Part shown: piece by piece, positions 52,383 through 61,601 of the stretch
How positions within the stretch are numbered: position 1 is the stretch's first letter
How the letters are laid out: the number at the start of each line of letters is the position of its first letter
Assembly (NCBI RefSeq): GCF_900114455.1
Contig: NZ_FOTC01000003.1
Location: 62,001-126,000 of the forward strand
Source: Halogranum rubrum
GTDB taxonomy: Archaea > Halobacteriota > Halobacteria > Halobacteriales > Haloferacaceae
Reading direction: 5' to 3'
Length of the DNA stretch: 64,000 bases
Translations under genes and position numbers: made by a program
Notes under the pieces: model-generated
Told to the model about the DNA's origin: nothing
What the model saw: the letters and a program-made list of their open reading frames with translations, nothing else
Databases searched by the model: none

Positions 52383-52413
52383 GGGGTCACACTCGCACCG
52401 AGCGCGAGCGGAC

Positions 52414-53940
52414 TTACGCCGAGTCGAGGTCGTAGAGCGTGCCGTACTTCTCGGTGACGTAGTCGAGGAAGTAGTCGGCCGTGAAGTCCTCGCCCGTCGC
52501 CTGCTTCACGAGTTCGTTGGTCTCGTAGCGCTGGCCGTGACGGTGGATGTTCTCGGTCAGCCACTCGTGGAGTGCGTCGAAGTCACCCTCGCGAATCTGT
52601 CCGTCGAGGTCACCGACGTCGTCCTCGGCGGCGGCGTAGAGTTGCGCGGCCATCACGCTGCCGAGCGAGTACGTCGGGAAGTAGCCGAAGTTACCGTAGC
52701 TCCAGTGGATGTCCTGCAGACAGCCTTCGGTGTCCGTCTCCGGCCGGATACCGAGATACTCCTCGTACTTGTCGTTCCACGTCTCGGGGACGTCGGCGAC
52801 GTCGAGGTCACCCGAGATGAGTTCGCGCTCGATTTCGAAGCGGATGACGATGTGGAGGTGGTAGGTCAGTTCGTCGGCTTCGACGCGGATGAAGTTGTCC
52901 TCGTAGACCTGATTGGCGGCCTCGTAGGCTTGCTGCGCCGAGACGCCCTCGGTCTCCGGGAAGTGGTCGGTGAAGGTCGGGAGAAAGAGGTCCCAGAAGG
53001 CCTTCGAGCGGCCGACGTGGTTCTCCCAGAGACGCGACTGCGACTCGTGGACCGAGAGGTCCCGCGACTGGCCGAGCGGCGTGCCGTACTGCTCGTCCGG
53101 CAGACCGAGCGTGTACGTCGCGTGGCCGAACTCGTGAACCGTCGAGAAGAGCGCACCGAGCGGGTCGGACTCGTCGAAGCGAGTCGTCACGCGAGCGTCG
53201 AACATCGTCCCCGTCGAGAACGGATGCGGCGCGACGTCGAGGCGGCCGCGTTCCCACGGGTAGCCGAGCACGTCGAGGGCGTCGCGGACGAGTTCGTCCT
53301 GCTCGTCTTCGGGGAAGGTCCCCTCGAAGGCGTCGACGGCGAGGTCCACGTCGCTCTCGCGAATCTCGTCGATCATCGGGACGAGCGTCGCTTTCACTTC
53401 GTCGAGAATCTCCTCGGCCTGTGAGAGCGAGAGACACGGTTCGAAGTCCTCGAACAGCACCTCGTAGGGATCTCGGTCGGGGTCGATGTGCTCGGCGTAC
53501 TGCTTCTTCAACTCGACTAACTTCTCCAGTGTAGGTGCGAACTTCGAGAAGTCGTCTTCGGCCTTCGCCTCTTTCCACGCCGGGAGCGCCTCGGAGGAGG
53601 TCGACGAAATCTCTTCGACGAGGTCGGTCGGGACGCGAACTTCGCGTTCGTACCCCCGGCGAACCTCGCGGACGACGGCGGCTTGTTCGTCGTCGAGGTC
53701 GGTCGCTTCGAGTTCGTCGAGCAGGTCACCGATGTCGTCGTCGACGAGCAAGTCGTGGGAGATTGCCGAGAGGGCAGAGAGCTGTTTCGAACGAGCGGGC
53801 GTCCCCTCGTCGGGCATCATCACCTGCTGGTCCCAGCCGAGGACGCCAGCGGCGTTCTGGACGTTCGAGATGCGCTGAATCTTCTCCAGAAGGTCGTGAT
53901 AGGCGTCGGGCGCTTCGGTGGCGGGGGTCTCTGTCGACAT
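52414..53940 (-). CDS. M32-family carboxypeptidase (Taq-type)
   Basis: A 508-aa zinc carboxypeptidase that trims C-terminal residues of peptides. The zinc motif HEFGH is in STVHEFGHATYTLG near residue 263; the following conserved ESQSRLWENHVGRS carries the downstream Glu ligand region and the signature of the family. The helical architecture and length of about 500 aa agree with Thermus and Pyrococcus enzymes. There is no signal peptide. The ATG at 53940 (MSTETPATEAP) is taken; a ten-residue in-frame extension is unlikely. Confidence 0.93.
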   Translation of the reverse strand: MSTETPATEAPDAYHDLLEKIQRISNVQNAAGVLGWDQQVMMPDEGTPARSKQLSALSAISHDLLVDDDIGDLLDELEATDLDDEQAAVVREVRRGYEREVRVPTDLVEEISSTSSEALPAWKEAKAEDDFSKFAPTLEKLVELKKQYAEHIDPDRDPYEVLFEDFEPCLSLSQAEEILDEVKATLVPMIDEIRESDVDLAVDAFEGTFPEDEQDELVRDALDVLGYPWERGRLDVAPHPFSTGTMFDARVTTRFDESDPLGALFSTVHEFGHATYTLGLPDEQYGTPLGQSRDLSVHESQSRLWENHVGRSKAFWDLFLPTFTDHFPETEGVSAQQAYEAANQVYEDNFIRVEADELTYHLHIVIRFEIERELISGDLDVADVPETWNDKYEEYLGIRPETDTEGCLQDIHWSYGNFGYFPTYSLGSVMAAQLYAAAEDDVGDLDGQIREGDFDALHEWLTENIHRHGQRYETNELVKQATGEDFTADYFLDYVTEKYGTLYDLDSA

Positions 53941-54011
53941 ACTATCACGGTCGACCCCTCGTATTATCAAGGCGGTGTTTTCGGTTATCGGGACGGCGAC
54001 GGGCCGTTCGA

Positions 54012-54620
54012 CTACGTCTCTCGGCGGTCACGCCACACGGCTTCGGCGTCGCGTGCAGCCGCTTCGTGGTCTTTGTGCCACACGGGAACCTCGTCGAGAT
54101 GCCAGTACTGTACGTCGGTCGTCTCGTGAGAGGTGGTGAGTTCGCCACCTCGTCGTTCACAGAGATAGCGCACGCTGACCAGCGAGTGCGGGCCGAGATG
54201 ACCCGGTGGACGATGGTACACGTCGACGAGTTCGACGGACTCGACGTCGAGTCCTGTCTCCTCTCGCGTCTCTCGCACTGCAGTCTCGGCGGGTGACTCG
54301 TTCGGTTCGACGTAGCCGCAAGGGAGTCCCCACGTTCCGTCGTCGGCACGCTCGACGAGGAGAACTCGCCCCGCGTCGTCGAAGACGGCCGCCCCGCCGC
54401 CGACTTTCGCCGTCGCGTGCCCGACGTCGGCGGCGAGTCGCTCGCGGACCGACTCGGTCGGGAGGTCTAGCAGGTCGCCGTAGCCCTCGCTCGTGAGCGT
54501 TAGCAGTCGGTCGTACCGTTCCCGGTCGTAGGGATTCTCCGCGTATTCGAGGCCGTTCTGCGCGATGACACGGAGTTCGTCGAGGAACGCGAGCGCACTC
54601 GGTTGTGGGTCGTCACTCAT
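54012..54620 (-). CDS. Nudix hydrolase with N-terminal helical domain
   Basis: A 202-aa pyrophosphohydrolase. The Nudix box G-x5-E-x7-RE-x2-EE-x-G is complete in GYVEPNESPAETAVRETREE followed by TGLDV near residue 112. The N-terminal helical domain (residues about 1-65, with NGLEYAENPYDRERYDRLL) is known from ADP-ribose-type Nudix enzymes. Substrate is not defined. Its start overlaps the stop of the M20 peptidase gene by 8 nt, so both are from one transcript. Confidence 0.9.
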   Translation of the reverse strand: MSDDPQPSALAFLDELRVIAQNGLEYAENPYDRERYDRLLTLTSEGYGDLLDLPTESVRERLAADVGHATAKVGGGAAVFDDAGRVLLVERADDGTWGLPCGYVEPNESPAETAVRETREETGLDVESVELVDVYHRPPGHLGPHSLVSVRYLCERRGGELTTSHETTDVQYWHLDEVPVWHKDHEAAARDAEAVWRDRRET

Positions 54621-55707
54621 CGGTCGTCTCGACACCGACTCGCTCTGCCGCGTTCAGATAGAGCCGGTAACACCGGTCGAGCACGTCGAGACTGACGCTC
54701 TCGGTCTTCGTATGGGCCTCACCGGTCTCGGACGCGCCCGCGACGACGCAGGTCGTGCCGGCCTGTGTGAGCCATCCGGCGTCCGTCGCGTGCGGCTTCG
54801 TCGTCAGTTTCGGGTCGCCGTCCTGTGCGTCGCGGGCGGCGGCCAAGACGATGTCCGCGAATGCCTCGTCGTCGCACTCCATCGGCGGCAGGTCCTGGTC
54901 GACGGTCCACTGGACGCCGTCGACGTCTTCGACGGCTTCCAACTCGACGCGCACGCCAGGGACGGTTCGCTCGTCGACGGTCACTTCACACCGGTCGGGG
55001 ACGACGTTCCACGCCGACCCACCGTCGATGCCGGTGACGGCGACGCTCCCGCTGAGTCGTTCGCCGAGCACCTCGGCTTCGGGAAACGGCATCTCGCGGA
55101 CGAGGTCGACCGCGTCGCAAGCGCGGTAGACGGCGTTCTCACCCGACTCCGGGACGCTCGCATGGGCGGCCTCGCCGTGAGCGACGATGGTACTCCCGCG
55201 GCGGCCTTTGTGCGCGACGACGACGTCCGTCACGTCGTCACCCGTGTAGTTCGTCGACCCCTCGCCGACGAGCGCGTAGTCCGGGGCGAACCCGTCGTCG
55301 ATGGCCGCACGAGCGCCGACGCCACCGATCTCTTCGCCGACGAAACTGGCGAAGGCGAGTTCACAGGACGGGTCGGCGTCGCGGAAGGCGCACATCGCGG
55401 CCGCGACAGAGCCTTTCATGTCTGCCGTCCCGCGGCCGTAGAGTCGCCCGTCGCGTTCTTCGACGACGTACGACCCGTCGTCGTCGACCTGCCGGTCTGC
55501 CGGGGGGACGACGTCGTGGTGGCCGACGAGTGCGAGCGAGACGTCGCCGTCGCCACGGCGAGCAATGACGTTCCCCGTCTCGTCTCGGTGGACCGTCGCG
55601 TCGGTCTCTCGGCGAAGCCACGACTCGATTGCGTCGCCGGCGGCGCGTTCGTCTTCGTGGCTAGGAATCGAAACGAGTTCGCGGGTTAGCTCGGCGACGT
55701 CGGACAT
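54613..55707 (-). CDS. M20-family metallopeptidase (ArgE/DapE type)
   Basis: A 364-aa di-zinc amidohydrolase. The metal ligands are seen in order: His in ALVGHHDVVPP near residue 62, Asp in GRGTADMKGSVAA near residue 95, the Glu pair in SFVGEEIGGVGA near residue 125, Glu in LVGEGSTN and His in ETGEAHTKTES near residue 335. A dimerisation domain lies between. It could be succinyl-diaminopimelate desuccinylase, acetylornithine deacetylase or a carboxypeptidase; context with a Nudix hydrolase does not decide. A GTG- or ATG-start upstream is not needed. Confidence 0.88.
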   Translation of the reverse strand: MSDVAELTRELVSIPSHEDERAAGDAIESWLRRETDATVHRDETGNVIARRGDGDVSLALVGHHDVVPPADRQVDDDGSYVVEERDGRLYGRGTADMKGSVAAAMCAFRDADPSCELAFASFVGEEIGGVGARAAIDDGFAPDYALVGEGSTNYTGDDVTDVVVAHKGRRGSTIVAHGEAAHASVPESGENAVYRACDAVDLVREMPFPEAEVLGERLSGSVAVTGIDGGSAWNVVPDRCEVTVDERTVPGVRVELEAVEDVDGVQWTVDQDLPPMECDDEAFADIVLAAARDAQDGDPKLTTKPHATDAGWLTQAGTTCVVAGASETGEAHTKTESVSLDVLDRCYRLYLNAAERVGVETTDE

Positions 55708-55773
55708 GGTCGAACGCTCGCTCCGGTCGCTCTTAACCGTCCGGGATGGGGTCGTCTCCCGATTTAGCAGATA

Positions 55774-55781
55774 TCCTTATC
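55774..55781 (+). promoter_or_regulatory. TATA box of the histidine kinase gene
   Basis: TCCTTATC is centred about 27 nt ahead of the GTG at 55805. This fixes the GTG as start and suggests a leaderless mRNA. A nearly identical box precedes the PIN-ATPase gene. Confidence 0.6.
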
Positions 55782-55804
55782 ACAGTTCGTGGCAAAGTGT
55801 TCAC

Positions 55805-56932
55805 GTGACTCCGGGCAGAGATAAACACGCACAGGACGAGTTGTCCGCGGAACTGCTCGAACAGGTGCTCGAGACGAGTCCGATCAACATCGTCGTCGTC
55901 GACCCCGCTGGAACCATCACGTTGGTGAACGGACGAACAGCCTCCTCTTTCGAGGACGAGACGAGCATGGTCATCGGAGAGAGCGTCTTCGCGCCGAAGT
56001 GGGAACTGACGGACCCGAACGGCGAACCGATAGCGCCGGAGGACCACCCCGTCTCGAGAGCACTCAACGGAGAGGAGACCTACGGGATGCGACTCGCCGT
56101 GACACTTCCGAGCGGCGAACGCCCCGTCGTCCGTACCAACGCCGCCCCGATTTACGACGAAGCGGGCAACGTCGTCTACGCCGTCGCCACGCTCGAAGAC
56201 ATCACCGAGATGAACCGGCGACAGCGCGAACTCGCCGCGAAGAACCGGCAACTGGAGTCGCTCGCGAGCGTACTCTCACACGACCTGCGGAACCCACTCG
56301 CTATCGCGCGCGGCTACACAGACTTGGCACAGGAGACGGGTGACCTCTCGTTGCTCGAAAAAGTCGACGCCGCTCACGACCGGATGGAGGAACTCGTCGA
56401 CAGCCTCCTGTTGCTCGCTCGACGCGGCCACGCAATCGGCCCGAAAGAACCGGTCGCACTCGTCACCTCGGCGTACGCCGCGTGGGAGTCGGTCGAGACC
56501 GAGGGAGCGTCGTTCGACGTCGGGACCGACCTCGAAACCGTCGTCGCCGACCGTATCCGCCTCCAGCAACTGTTCGAGAACCTCATTCGAAACGCCGTGG
56601 AGCACGGCACTACGAGCACTCGGACGGGGAGAGAGGAACTCGCCGACACCGTAGACCACGGCGACGACGAAGCGTCGGTCACTATCACCGTCCGACCGCT
56701 CACGGCGACCGAGGGGTTCTCCGTCGAAGACGACGGCCCCGGCATCCCAGAACTCACTACCCCACGCGAACTCGCCGAGTACATCGACCAGTCGGACGAC
56801 ACGAAGGGACTCGGGTTGAAAATCGTCCACGCTATCGCCGACGCACACGGGTGGACGACAACCATCGGTCCCGGTACGGACGGCGGTCTGCGCTTCGAGT
56901 TCGACGTCAGCGAGGCCCCGGACGAGGACTGA
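55805..56932 (+). CDS. PAS-domain sensor histidine kinase
   Basis: A 375-aa soluble sensor kinase. One PAS domain spans about residues 15-140 (NIVVVDPAGTITLVNGRTAS to YAVATLEDIT). The dimerisation domain has the phosphoacceptor His159 in VLSHDLRNPLA, and the ATPase domain has N263 in LIRNAVEHG, the DDGPG box at 309-313, and GLGL near 335-338. There is no membrane helix, so it senses a cytoplasmic signal such as redox state or light via the PAS pocket. No response regulator lies adjacent, so it is an orphan. GTG is the start. Confidence 0.9.
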   Translation: MTPGRDKHAQDELSAELLEQVLETSPINIVVVDPAGTITLVNGRTASSFEDETSMVIGESVFAPKWELTDPNGEPIAPEDHPVSRALNGEETYGMRLAVTLPSGERPVVRTNAAPIYDEAGNVVYAVATLEDITEMNRRQRELAAKNRQLESLASVLSHDLRNPLAIARGYTDLAQETGDLSLLEKVDAAHDRMEELVDSLLLLARRGHAIGPKEPVALVTSAYAAWESVETEGASFDVGTDLETVVADRIRLQQLFENLIRNAVEHGTTSTRTGREELADTVDHGDDEASVTITVRPLTATEGFSVEDDGPGIPELTTPRELAEYIDQSDDTKGLGLKIVHAIADAHGWTTTIGPGTDGGLRFEFDVSEAPDED

Positions 56933-56953
56933 CTCGTCAACGCCAGTATACAC

Positions 56954-56961
56954 CCTTATCA
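56954..56961 (+). promoter_or_regulatory. TATA box of the PIN-ATPase gene
   Basis: CCTTATCA is centred 27-28 nt ahead of the ATG at 56985, giving a leaderless transcript. Confidence 0.6.
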
Positions 56962-56984
56962 ACGCGCCGACCCAACCGGGAGAC

Positions 56985-58874
56985 ATGAATATTGTGCCGG
57001 ACACGAGCGCGGTCATCGACGGCCGTGTGTCCGAGCGAGTCGACGACGGCACCTACGAGGGCGCGACGATTCTCGTCCCCGAGGCGGTCGTCGGCGAACT
57101 CGAATCACAGGCCAACGCCGGCCGCGACAGCGGATGGGACGGCCTCGAAGAGTTGCAACGACTGACGAACCACGCCGACGACGGGACGATTACGGTCGAC
57201 TACATCGGCCGTCGGCCGAGCAGTGGCGAACAGGACGCCGCCCACGAGGGCGACATCGACGCGCTCATCCGTGACCTCGCGGACGACCACGACGCTACAC
57301 TCCTGACGAGCGACGGCGTGCAGGCGGAAGTCGCGAAGGCGAAGGGACTCGCCGTCGAGTACGTCGAACCCCGCGGTCGAGGGAAAGAGCATCTCGTCAT
57401 CGAGGAGTTCTTCGACGACCAGACGATGAGCGTCCACCTGAAGGTGGGAACGAAACCGAAGGCCAAACGCGGCGAGTTGGCCGACATGCACTACGAGGCC
57501 ATCCGAGAAGAAGTCTCGACGGAAGCGGACCTGAAAGAGTGGGCGCACGACATCGAAGAGAGCGCCCGCTCCAGCCCCGAAGGGTTCGTCGAGTTGCAGG
57601 AACCGGGGATGACCATCGTCCAGTTCCACGACTTTCGGATTGCTGTTGCCCGCCCGCCGTTCGCCGACGCACTGGAAATCACCGCCGTCCGGCCTATCGC
57701 CAAGACGGAGATGGAGGACTACGAGTTCGCCGACGAACTCAAATCTCGTCTCTCCGAGCGCCAGCGTGGCGTGCTCATCTCCGGCGCGCCGGGTGCCGGG
57801 AAGTCGACGTTCGCCCAAGCGGTGGCGGAGTTCCTCAACGACAGCGACTACGCGGTCAAGACGATGGAGAAACCGCGGGACCTGCAGGTCGGCCCCGAGA
57901 TTACGCAGTACACCGCGCTCGGCGGGGAGATGGAGAAGACGGCCGACTCCCTCCTGCTCGTCCGTCCCGACTACACCATCTACGACGAGGTTCGCAAGAC
58001 CAACGACTTCAGCGTCTTCGCCGACATGCGACTGGCCGGCGTCGGGATGGTCGGTGTCGTCCACGCGACGCGCGCCATCGACGCCCTCCAGCGTCTCGTC
58101 GGCCGCGTCGAACTCGGGATGATTCCGCAAGTCGTCGACACCGTCGTCTACATCGAGGCCGGAGAGGTCCATACGGTCTACGACGTGACGACCGAGGTGA
58201 AGGTTCCTGCAGGCATGACCGCCGAGGACCTCGCCCGCCCGGTCATCCAGGTGCGCGACTTCGAGACGAAGAAACCCGCCTACGAGATTTACACCTTCAA
58301 CCGACAGGTCGTCACCGTCCCGCTCGACGGAGACGGCGAGGGTGGCCAAGACGAGTCCAGCGTCGGGCGCATCGCCCGCCAGGAGATAGAGCGCGAGATT
58401 CGCTCTATCGCCCGCGGCCACGTCGACGTCGAGCTACAGGGTCAAAACAAGGCCGTCGTCTACGTCGACGAAGACGACATCTCCTACGTCATCGGCAAAG
58501 GTGGCGGGCGCATCACCGACGTCGAACAGCGTCTCGGCATCGACATCGACGTCCGCACCCACGAGGAGAACCCGAAGATGGGCGACAGCGCCGGCAGCAG
58601 TTCGGGGTCAGTCAGCGGTGCGGGCAGTGCGAGCGGCAACGGACAGATGAGTGACGGAACCGTCGTGACGCCCGAGATAACCTCGCGGCACGTCGTCGTT
58701 CGGATGGACGAACACGTCGGCGAGACGGTCGAAGTCCGCGCCGACGGCGAATACCTGTTCACGGCGACGGTCGGCCGCGGCGGCGACATCCAAGTCTCGC
58801 GCGGCAGCGCCATCGCCGACGAACTCGAAGACGCCATCGACCGCAAGAAACAGATTACGGTCGTCACGGCCTAA
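56985..58874 (+). CDS. PIN-domain, type II secretion-like ATPase and KH-domain protein (PINA-like)
   Basis: A 629-aa protein with three modules. A PIN domain (residues 1-130, with MNIVPDTSAVIDGR as metal-site strand and TLLTSDGVQAEVAKAK) is followed by a VirB11/PilT-like ATPase, Walker A GAPGAGKST near 267-275 and Walker B-like YDEVRKTND near residue 328, and by a KH domain with VIGKGGGRI near residue 502. A Gly/Ser linker (about residues 530-560) leads to a final beta-rich domain. The archaeal homologue PINA in Sulfolobus interacts with Hjc and Holliday junctions. Here both nucleic-acid cleavage and ATPase motor roles are likely. Confidence 0.88.
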   Translation: MNIVPDTSAVIDGRVSERVDDGTYEGATILVPEAVVGELESQANAGRDSGWDGLEELQRLTNHADDGTITVDYIGRRPSSGEQDAAHEGDIDALIRDLADDHDATLLTSDGVQAEVAKAKGLAVEYVEPRGRGKEHLVIEEFFDDQTMSVHLKVGTKPKAKRGELADMHYEAIREEVSTEADLKEWAHDIEESARSSPEGFVELQEPGMTIVQFHDFRIAVARPPFADALEITAVRPIAKTEMEDYEFADELKSRLSERQRGVLISGAPGAGKSTFAQAVAEFLNDSDYAVKTMEKPRDLQVGPEITQYTALGGEMEKTADSLLLVRPDYTIYDEVRKTNDFSVFADMRLAGVGMVGVVHATRAIDALQRLVGRVELGMIPQVVDTVVYIEAGEVHTVYDVTTEVKVPAGMTAEDLARPVIQVRDFETKKPAYEIYTFNRQVVTVPLDGDGEGGQDESSVGRIARQEIEREIRSIARGHVDVELQGQNKAVVYVDEDDISYVIGKGGGRITDVEQRLGIDIDVRTHEENPKMGDSAGSSSGSVSGAGSASGNGQMSDGTVVTPEITSRHVVVRMDEHVGETVEVRADGEYLFTATVGRGGDIQVSRGSAIADELEDAIDRKKQITVVTA

Positions 58875-58903
58875 CCGACAGCCGACGACTTTTCTCCTGC
58901 TTT

Positions 58904-59626
58904 TTACTGCCGTCCAGAGACGTCGACGAACGCGCCGTCTTCGAGTTTCGGCACCACCGTCCGCTCGCTGAAGGCGGTGATGTACTCGGTCAGGTCGCTC
59001 CGTCGCGTCGGATGCGCGTCGGTGAAGTACGCTTCACCCTTCGCCGTCGGAAGATGCTGGCGGAAGATTTCGCGCTCGACGTCCGTCGGCGGGTGGCCCG
59101 CGAGGTGGCGGCCGATGAGCGTCGCACCGATGTGGTCCTCGGTGGCGACGTCGCCTTTCGACCCCGCACTCACCAGGTACGTCGGTCTGTCGTCGTCGCG
59201 GCCACGGAGATGGTCGGCGAGTGCGCGTGCGTTCGTCGTCGACCCGATGAAGAGGTCCACGTCGTCGGGGTTCGATTCGAGGAGTGCGTTCACCGCCCTG
59301 CCGCCGTTGCTCGACGTCATGTAGGCGGGGCGGTCCGTCACGTCGAGGTTCTGGATGTAACTCGGCGAGTTGAAGAAGTCGTAGTCGCCCGCGGCGGTGA
59401 ACTCCTCGGTCCGCTCGCCGCCCGCGACGACCTGCGGGTTCTCGGCTTTGTGTTCGAGCGTCTGTGGCTTCTCGTCGACGACGTGCAGCGACGTCGCTCC
59501 GTGCTCGAACAGTTCGACGACGGTGGTCGAGAAGAAGATGACGTCGATGACGACGTAGTCGCCGGGAGCGGGGTTCTCGGGGATTTCTTCGCAGCGTTCG
59601 ATGACTCGCGACGCGAGCGTTTCCAT
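58904..59626 (-). CDS. comB: ComB-family protein (2-phosphosulfolactate phosphatase-like)
   Basis: A 240-aa protein of the ComB family, whose founding member dephosphorylates (R)-2-phospho-3-sulfolactate in coenzyme M synthesis. The conserved blocks DYVVIDVIFFSTTVVELFEHGAT near residue 22, NSPS near residue 80, SSNGGRAVNAL and SAGSKGDVATEDHIGA are visible. Haloarchaea do not make coenzyme M, so the natural substrate here is open. The ATG at 59626 is supported by TATA-like CGTTAAG (minus strand, about 59651-59657). It converges with the PIN-ATPase gene. Confidence 0.83.
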   Translation of the reverse strand: METLASRVIERCEEIPENPAPGDYVVIDVIFFSTTVVELFEHGATSLHVVDEKPQTLEHKAENPQVVAGGERTEEFTAAGDYDFFNSPSYIQNLDVTDRPAYMTSSNGGRAVNALLESNPDDVDLFIGSTTNARALADHLRGRDDDRPTYLVSAGSKGDVATEDHIGATLIGRHLAGHPPTDVEREIFRQHLPTAKGEAYFTDAHPTRRSDLTEYITAFSERTVVPKLEDGAFVDVSGRQ

Positions 59627-59927
59627 CGGTTCACCATACGGTATCACGGACTTAACGCTTTCTGCCGCCCGAATTCGACCGAGAGACGATACGTCGAGAT
59701 GACACGTAGGGCACTTCGACTCTCGGTCTCGACGACGTGACTGGACGGAAACGGCTCCCGTCGAGCGGTGTCGAGTTGAGTGGCACGTACCACGCACCGA
59801 AATCATCACTCTTCTGCCACCAATTCGTGTGCCAGAGAGTCGTCGCGAGTGTGTAGAGCGTGCCGTGTCCGCGGGTGAACAGCCGCCACGTATCTATGCT
59901 CGGCGCACCAATAGAGGTGGACAATCA
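59627..59927. other. Divergent intergenic region
   Basis: It holds the ComB-family promoter (TATA-like near 59651-59657 on the minus strand) and the leader of the helix-hairpin-helix gene. Frames on either strand are rich in Trp/His or Ser/Arg and look non-coding. No hairpin of note was found. Confidence 0.5.
59914..59919 (+). promoter_or_regulatory. Shine-Dalgarno site of the helix-hairpin-helix gene
   Basis: GAGGTG lies 8 nt before the ATG at 59928 and favours that start over an earlier in-frame codon. It means this mRNA has a leader, unlike most neighbours. Confidence 0.6.
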
Positions 59928-60584
59928 ATGAAAGTCATTCTCGACGACGGCATGACCATCGACTGCGGCGGGTACAAGGCACTCGACAGCGGCATCGTCC
60001 TCACAGAAGACAAAAAGCGAAAACACGTCATCGGCTTCGTCCCTCACGACGAGGTTCGGTTCATCCTCCCCGACGACGTACTGGCCGAGCGTGAACACGA
60101 CGACGGAACGACAGAGTTCGTGTACGTCCCCGACGACGAACGCCAGCGACGCATCGAGGAACTCGAAACCGAAGTCGCGAGGCTGGAAGCCGACGTGGCG
60201 AACGACGAGGCGACGATTGCGGACCTAGAGGCGCAGATGGCCGAGATAGAGGCTGAGCGGGCCGCCGAGACGGAACCGGAAGACCTCACCGTCATCGACG
60301 GTATCGGCCCGAAGTACGCCGAGCGACTCGAAGCGGCGGGTATCACGACGTTCCGGGCGCTCCGCGAGGCGGCAGTCGAAGACGTCGTCGAGGCGACGGG
60401 CGTCTCCGACGAGCGTGCCGAGCGGTGGATCACCGCGACGAAGCGAGGCGAGACGTCGTCCGAGGGGGACGAAGAAGCGGCGGCGGAAGGTGGGAAAGCA
60501 GAGTCCGAGGAGTCGACGGACTCGACAGAGTCGACGGACGCAGCGAAGTCGACAGAGTCCGCGAGCGCCGAAGCGACCGACTGA
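59928..60584 (+). CDS. Helix-hairpin-helix protein with coiled coil
   Basis: A 218-aa acidic protein. A beta-rich N-terminal module (MKVILDDGMTIDCGGYKAL to about residue 70) precedes a coiled coil of about 45 residues (RIEELETEVARLEADVAND and onward), then a helix-hairpin-helix pair with the sequence LTVIDGIGPKYAERLEAAGI near residue 120, as in Rad51- and topoisomerase-associated HhH DNA-binding repeats. The tail is Ser/Thr/Glu-rich and disordered. It probably binds DNA through the HhH; the partner is unknown. It converges with the ATP-grasp gene. Confidence 0.8.
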   Translation: MKVILDDGMTIDCGGYKALDSGIVLTEDKKRKHVIGFVPHDEVRFILPDDVLAEREHDDGTTEFVYVPDDERQRRIEELETEVARLEADVANDEATIADLEAQMAEIEAERAAETEPEDLTVIDGIGPKYAERLEAAGITTFRALREAAVEDVVEATGVSDERAERWITATKRGETSSEGDEEAAAEGGKAESEESTDSTESTDAAKSTESASAEATD

Positions 60585-60606
60585 ATCGGCTCTGTCTCAC
60601 GGTGGC

Positions 60607-61395
60607 TCAGCGTTCGACACGCAAGCGAGGCGGGGCCGTCCGGAGACAGTCGACGATGGAGTCGGTGACGGCGTCGGCCAACTCGGCGTCACGGAAACTC
60701 ATCGTCGGGTTGACGTCGACGGCGTAGTTCGTCCCGTCGGCGACGATTACGTCGACGCCGAGCGCTCGTGCGCCGGTGAGTGCGAGCAGGTGTTCGAGTT
60801 TCGGGAGGACGTCGGGGTCCGGGTCGACGAGGCCGAGACACTCTTTCTCGCCGTACAGTTTCGAGCGGGCCAAGACACAGCGGACGTGCTGTGTGAGGCC
60901 GTCGTCGACGATGTAGTACTTGAAGTCGAACGGTTCGGCGTCGAGGAGCGGTTCGTAGAAGTCGCCTTCGCCCCCGATGGTGGGGACAGCCTGGGTGTGC
61001 CAGTCGAACGCTTCCTTCGCGACGTAGGGGCCGTCTGGTGGCGTGAGAGAGACCGGAGGGACCCGGAACCCCGCTACTTCGAGCGCCTTCTTCGCGACGA
61101 GTCGAGCGTTGAGCAGGAACACTGTCGTCCCGTTCCACGTGGGAATCCCGTGCGTCTCGGCGTACTGGAGCGCACGAAACGAGGCGGGTTCGGTCTTCTT
61201 GTTGACCAAGAGCGCGAGTGGGTCGAGGTCGACGGGGTACAGTTCGACGCCCGGCTGAAAGAACGCCACCTCGTACCCCTGTGACCGAAGTTGGTCGGCG
61301 ACGGGGCCGAACGTCTGGTGGTTCTCGTTGCAGATGATGCCCACCAGTTCCGTGTGGTCGGAGACCGGCGAGCCACAGACTGTCACGGTCGTCAT
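60607..61395 (-). CDS. ATP-grasp (RimK-like) ligase
   Basis: A 262-aa enzyme of the ATP-grasp superfamily. The central segment YVAKEAFDWHTQAVPTIGG near residue 127 has the Lys of the ATP loop, and GVDVIVADGTNYAVDVNPTMSF near residue 230 carries the D-x-N-P magnesium motif. RimK-like enzymes attach Glu or other amino acids to proteins or small molecules (for example LysX, MptN, CofF). No LysW-type acceptor or F420 genes lie next to it, so the reaction is unknown. Its AT-rich promoter element is near 61420. Confidence 0.78.
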   Translation of the reverse strand: MTTVTVCGSPVSDHTELVGIICNENHQTFGPVADQLRSQGYEVAFFQPGVELYPVDLDPLALLVNKKTEPASFRALQYAETHGIPTWNGTTVFLLNARLVAKKALEVAGFRVPPVSLTPPDGPYVAKEAFDWHTQAVPTIGGEGDFYEPLLDAEPFDFKYYIVDDGLTQHVRCVLARSKLYGEKECLGLVDPDPDVLPKLEHLLALTGARALGVDVIVADGTNYAVDVNPTMSFRDAELADAVTDSIVDCLRTAPPRLRVER

Positions 61396-61601
61396 CGGAC
61401 GAAAGATGGTGCGTCGAGAGAATAACTATTTTTTCGGACGAGACCGACTGTCACACCGTTCGTCCAGTCGGACGACTCGGTAGGCGAGTCGAAGAGAATT
61501 GAGAGAATAGTGTCGACTGCCGGTCACCGAAGCGCCCACCGGAGTGGGTCGCGTGTGACGCAGCACAGCCGTAGTGGAAAGTCAGTGCCCGGAGTGGTTC
61601 G

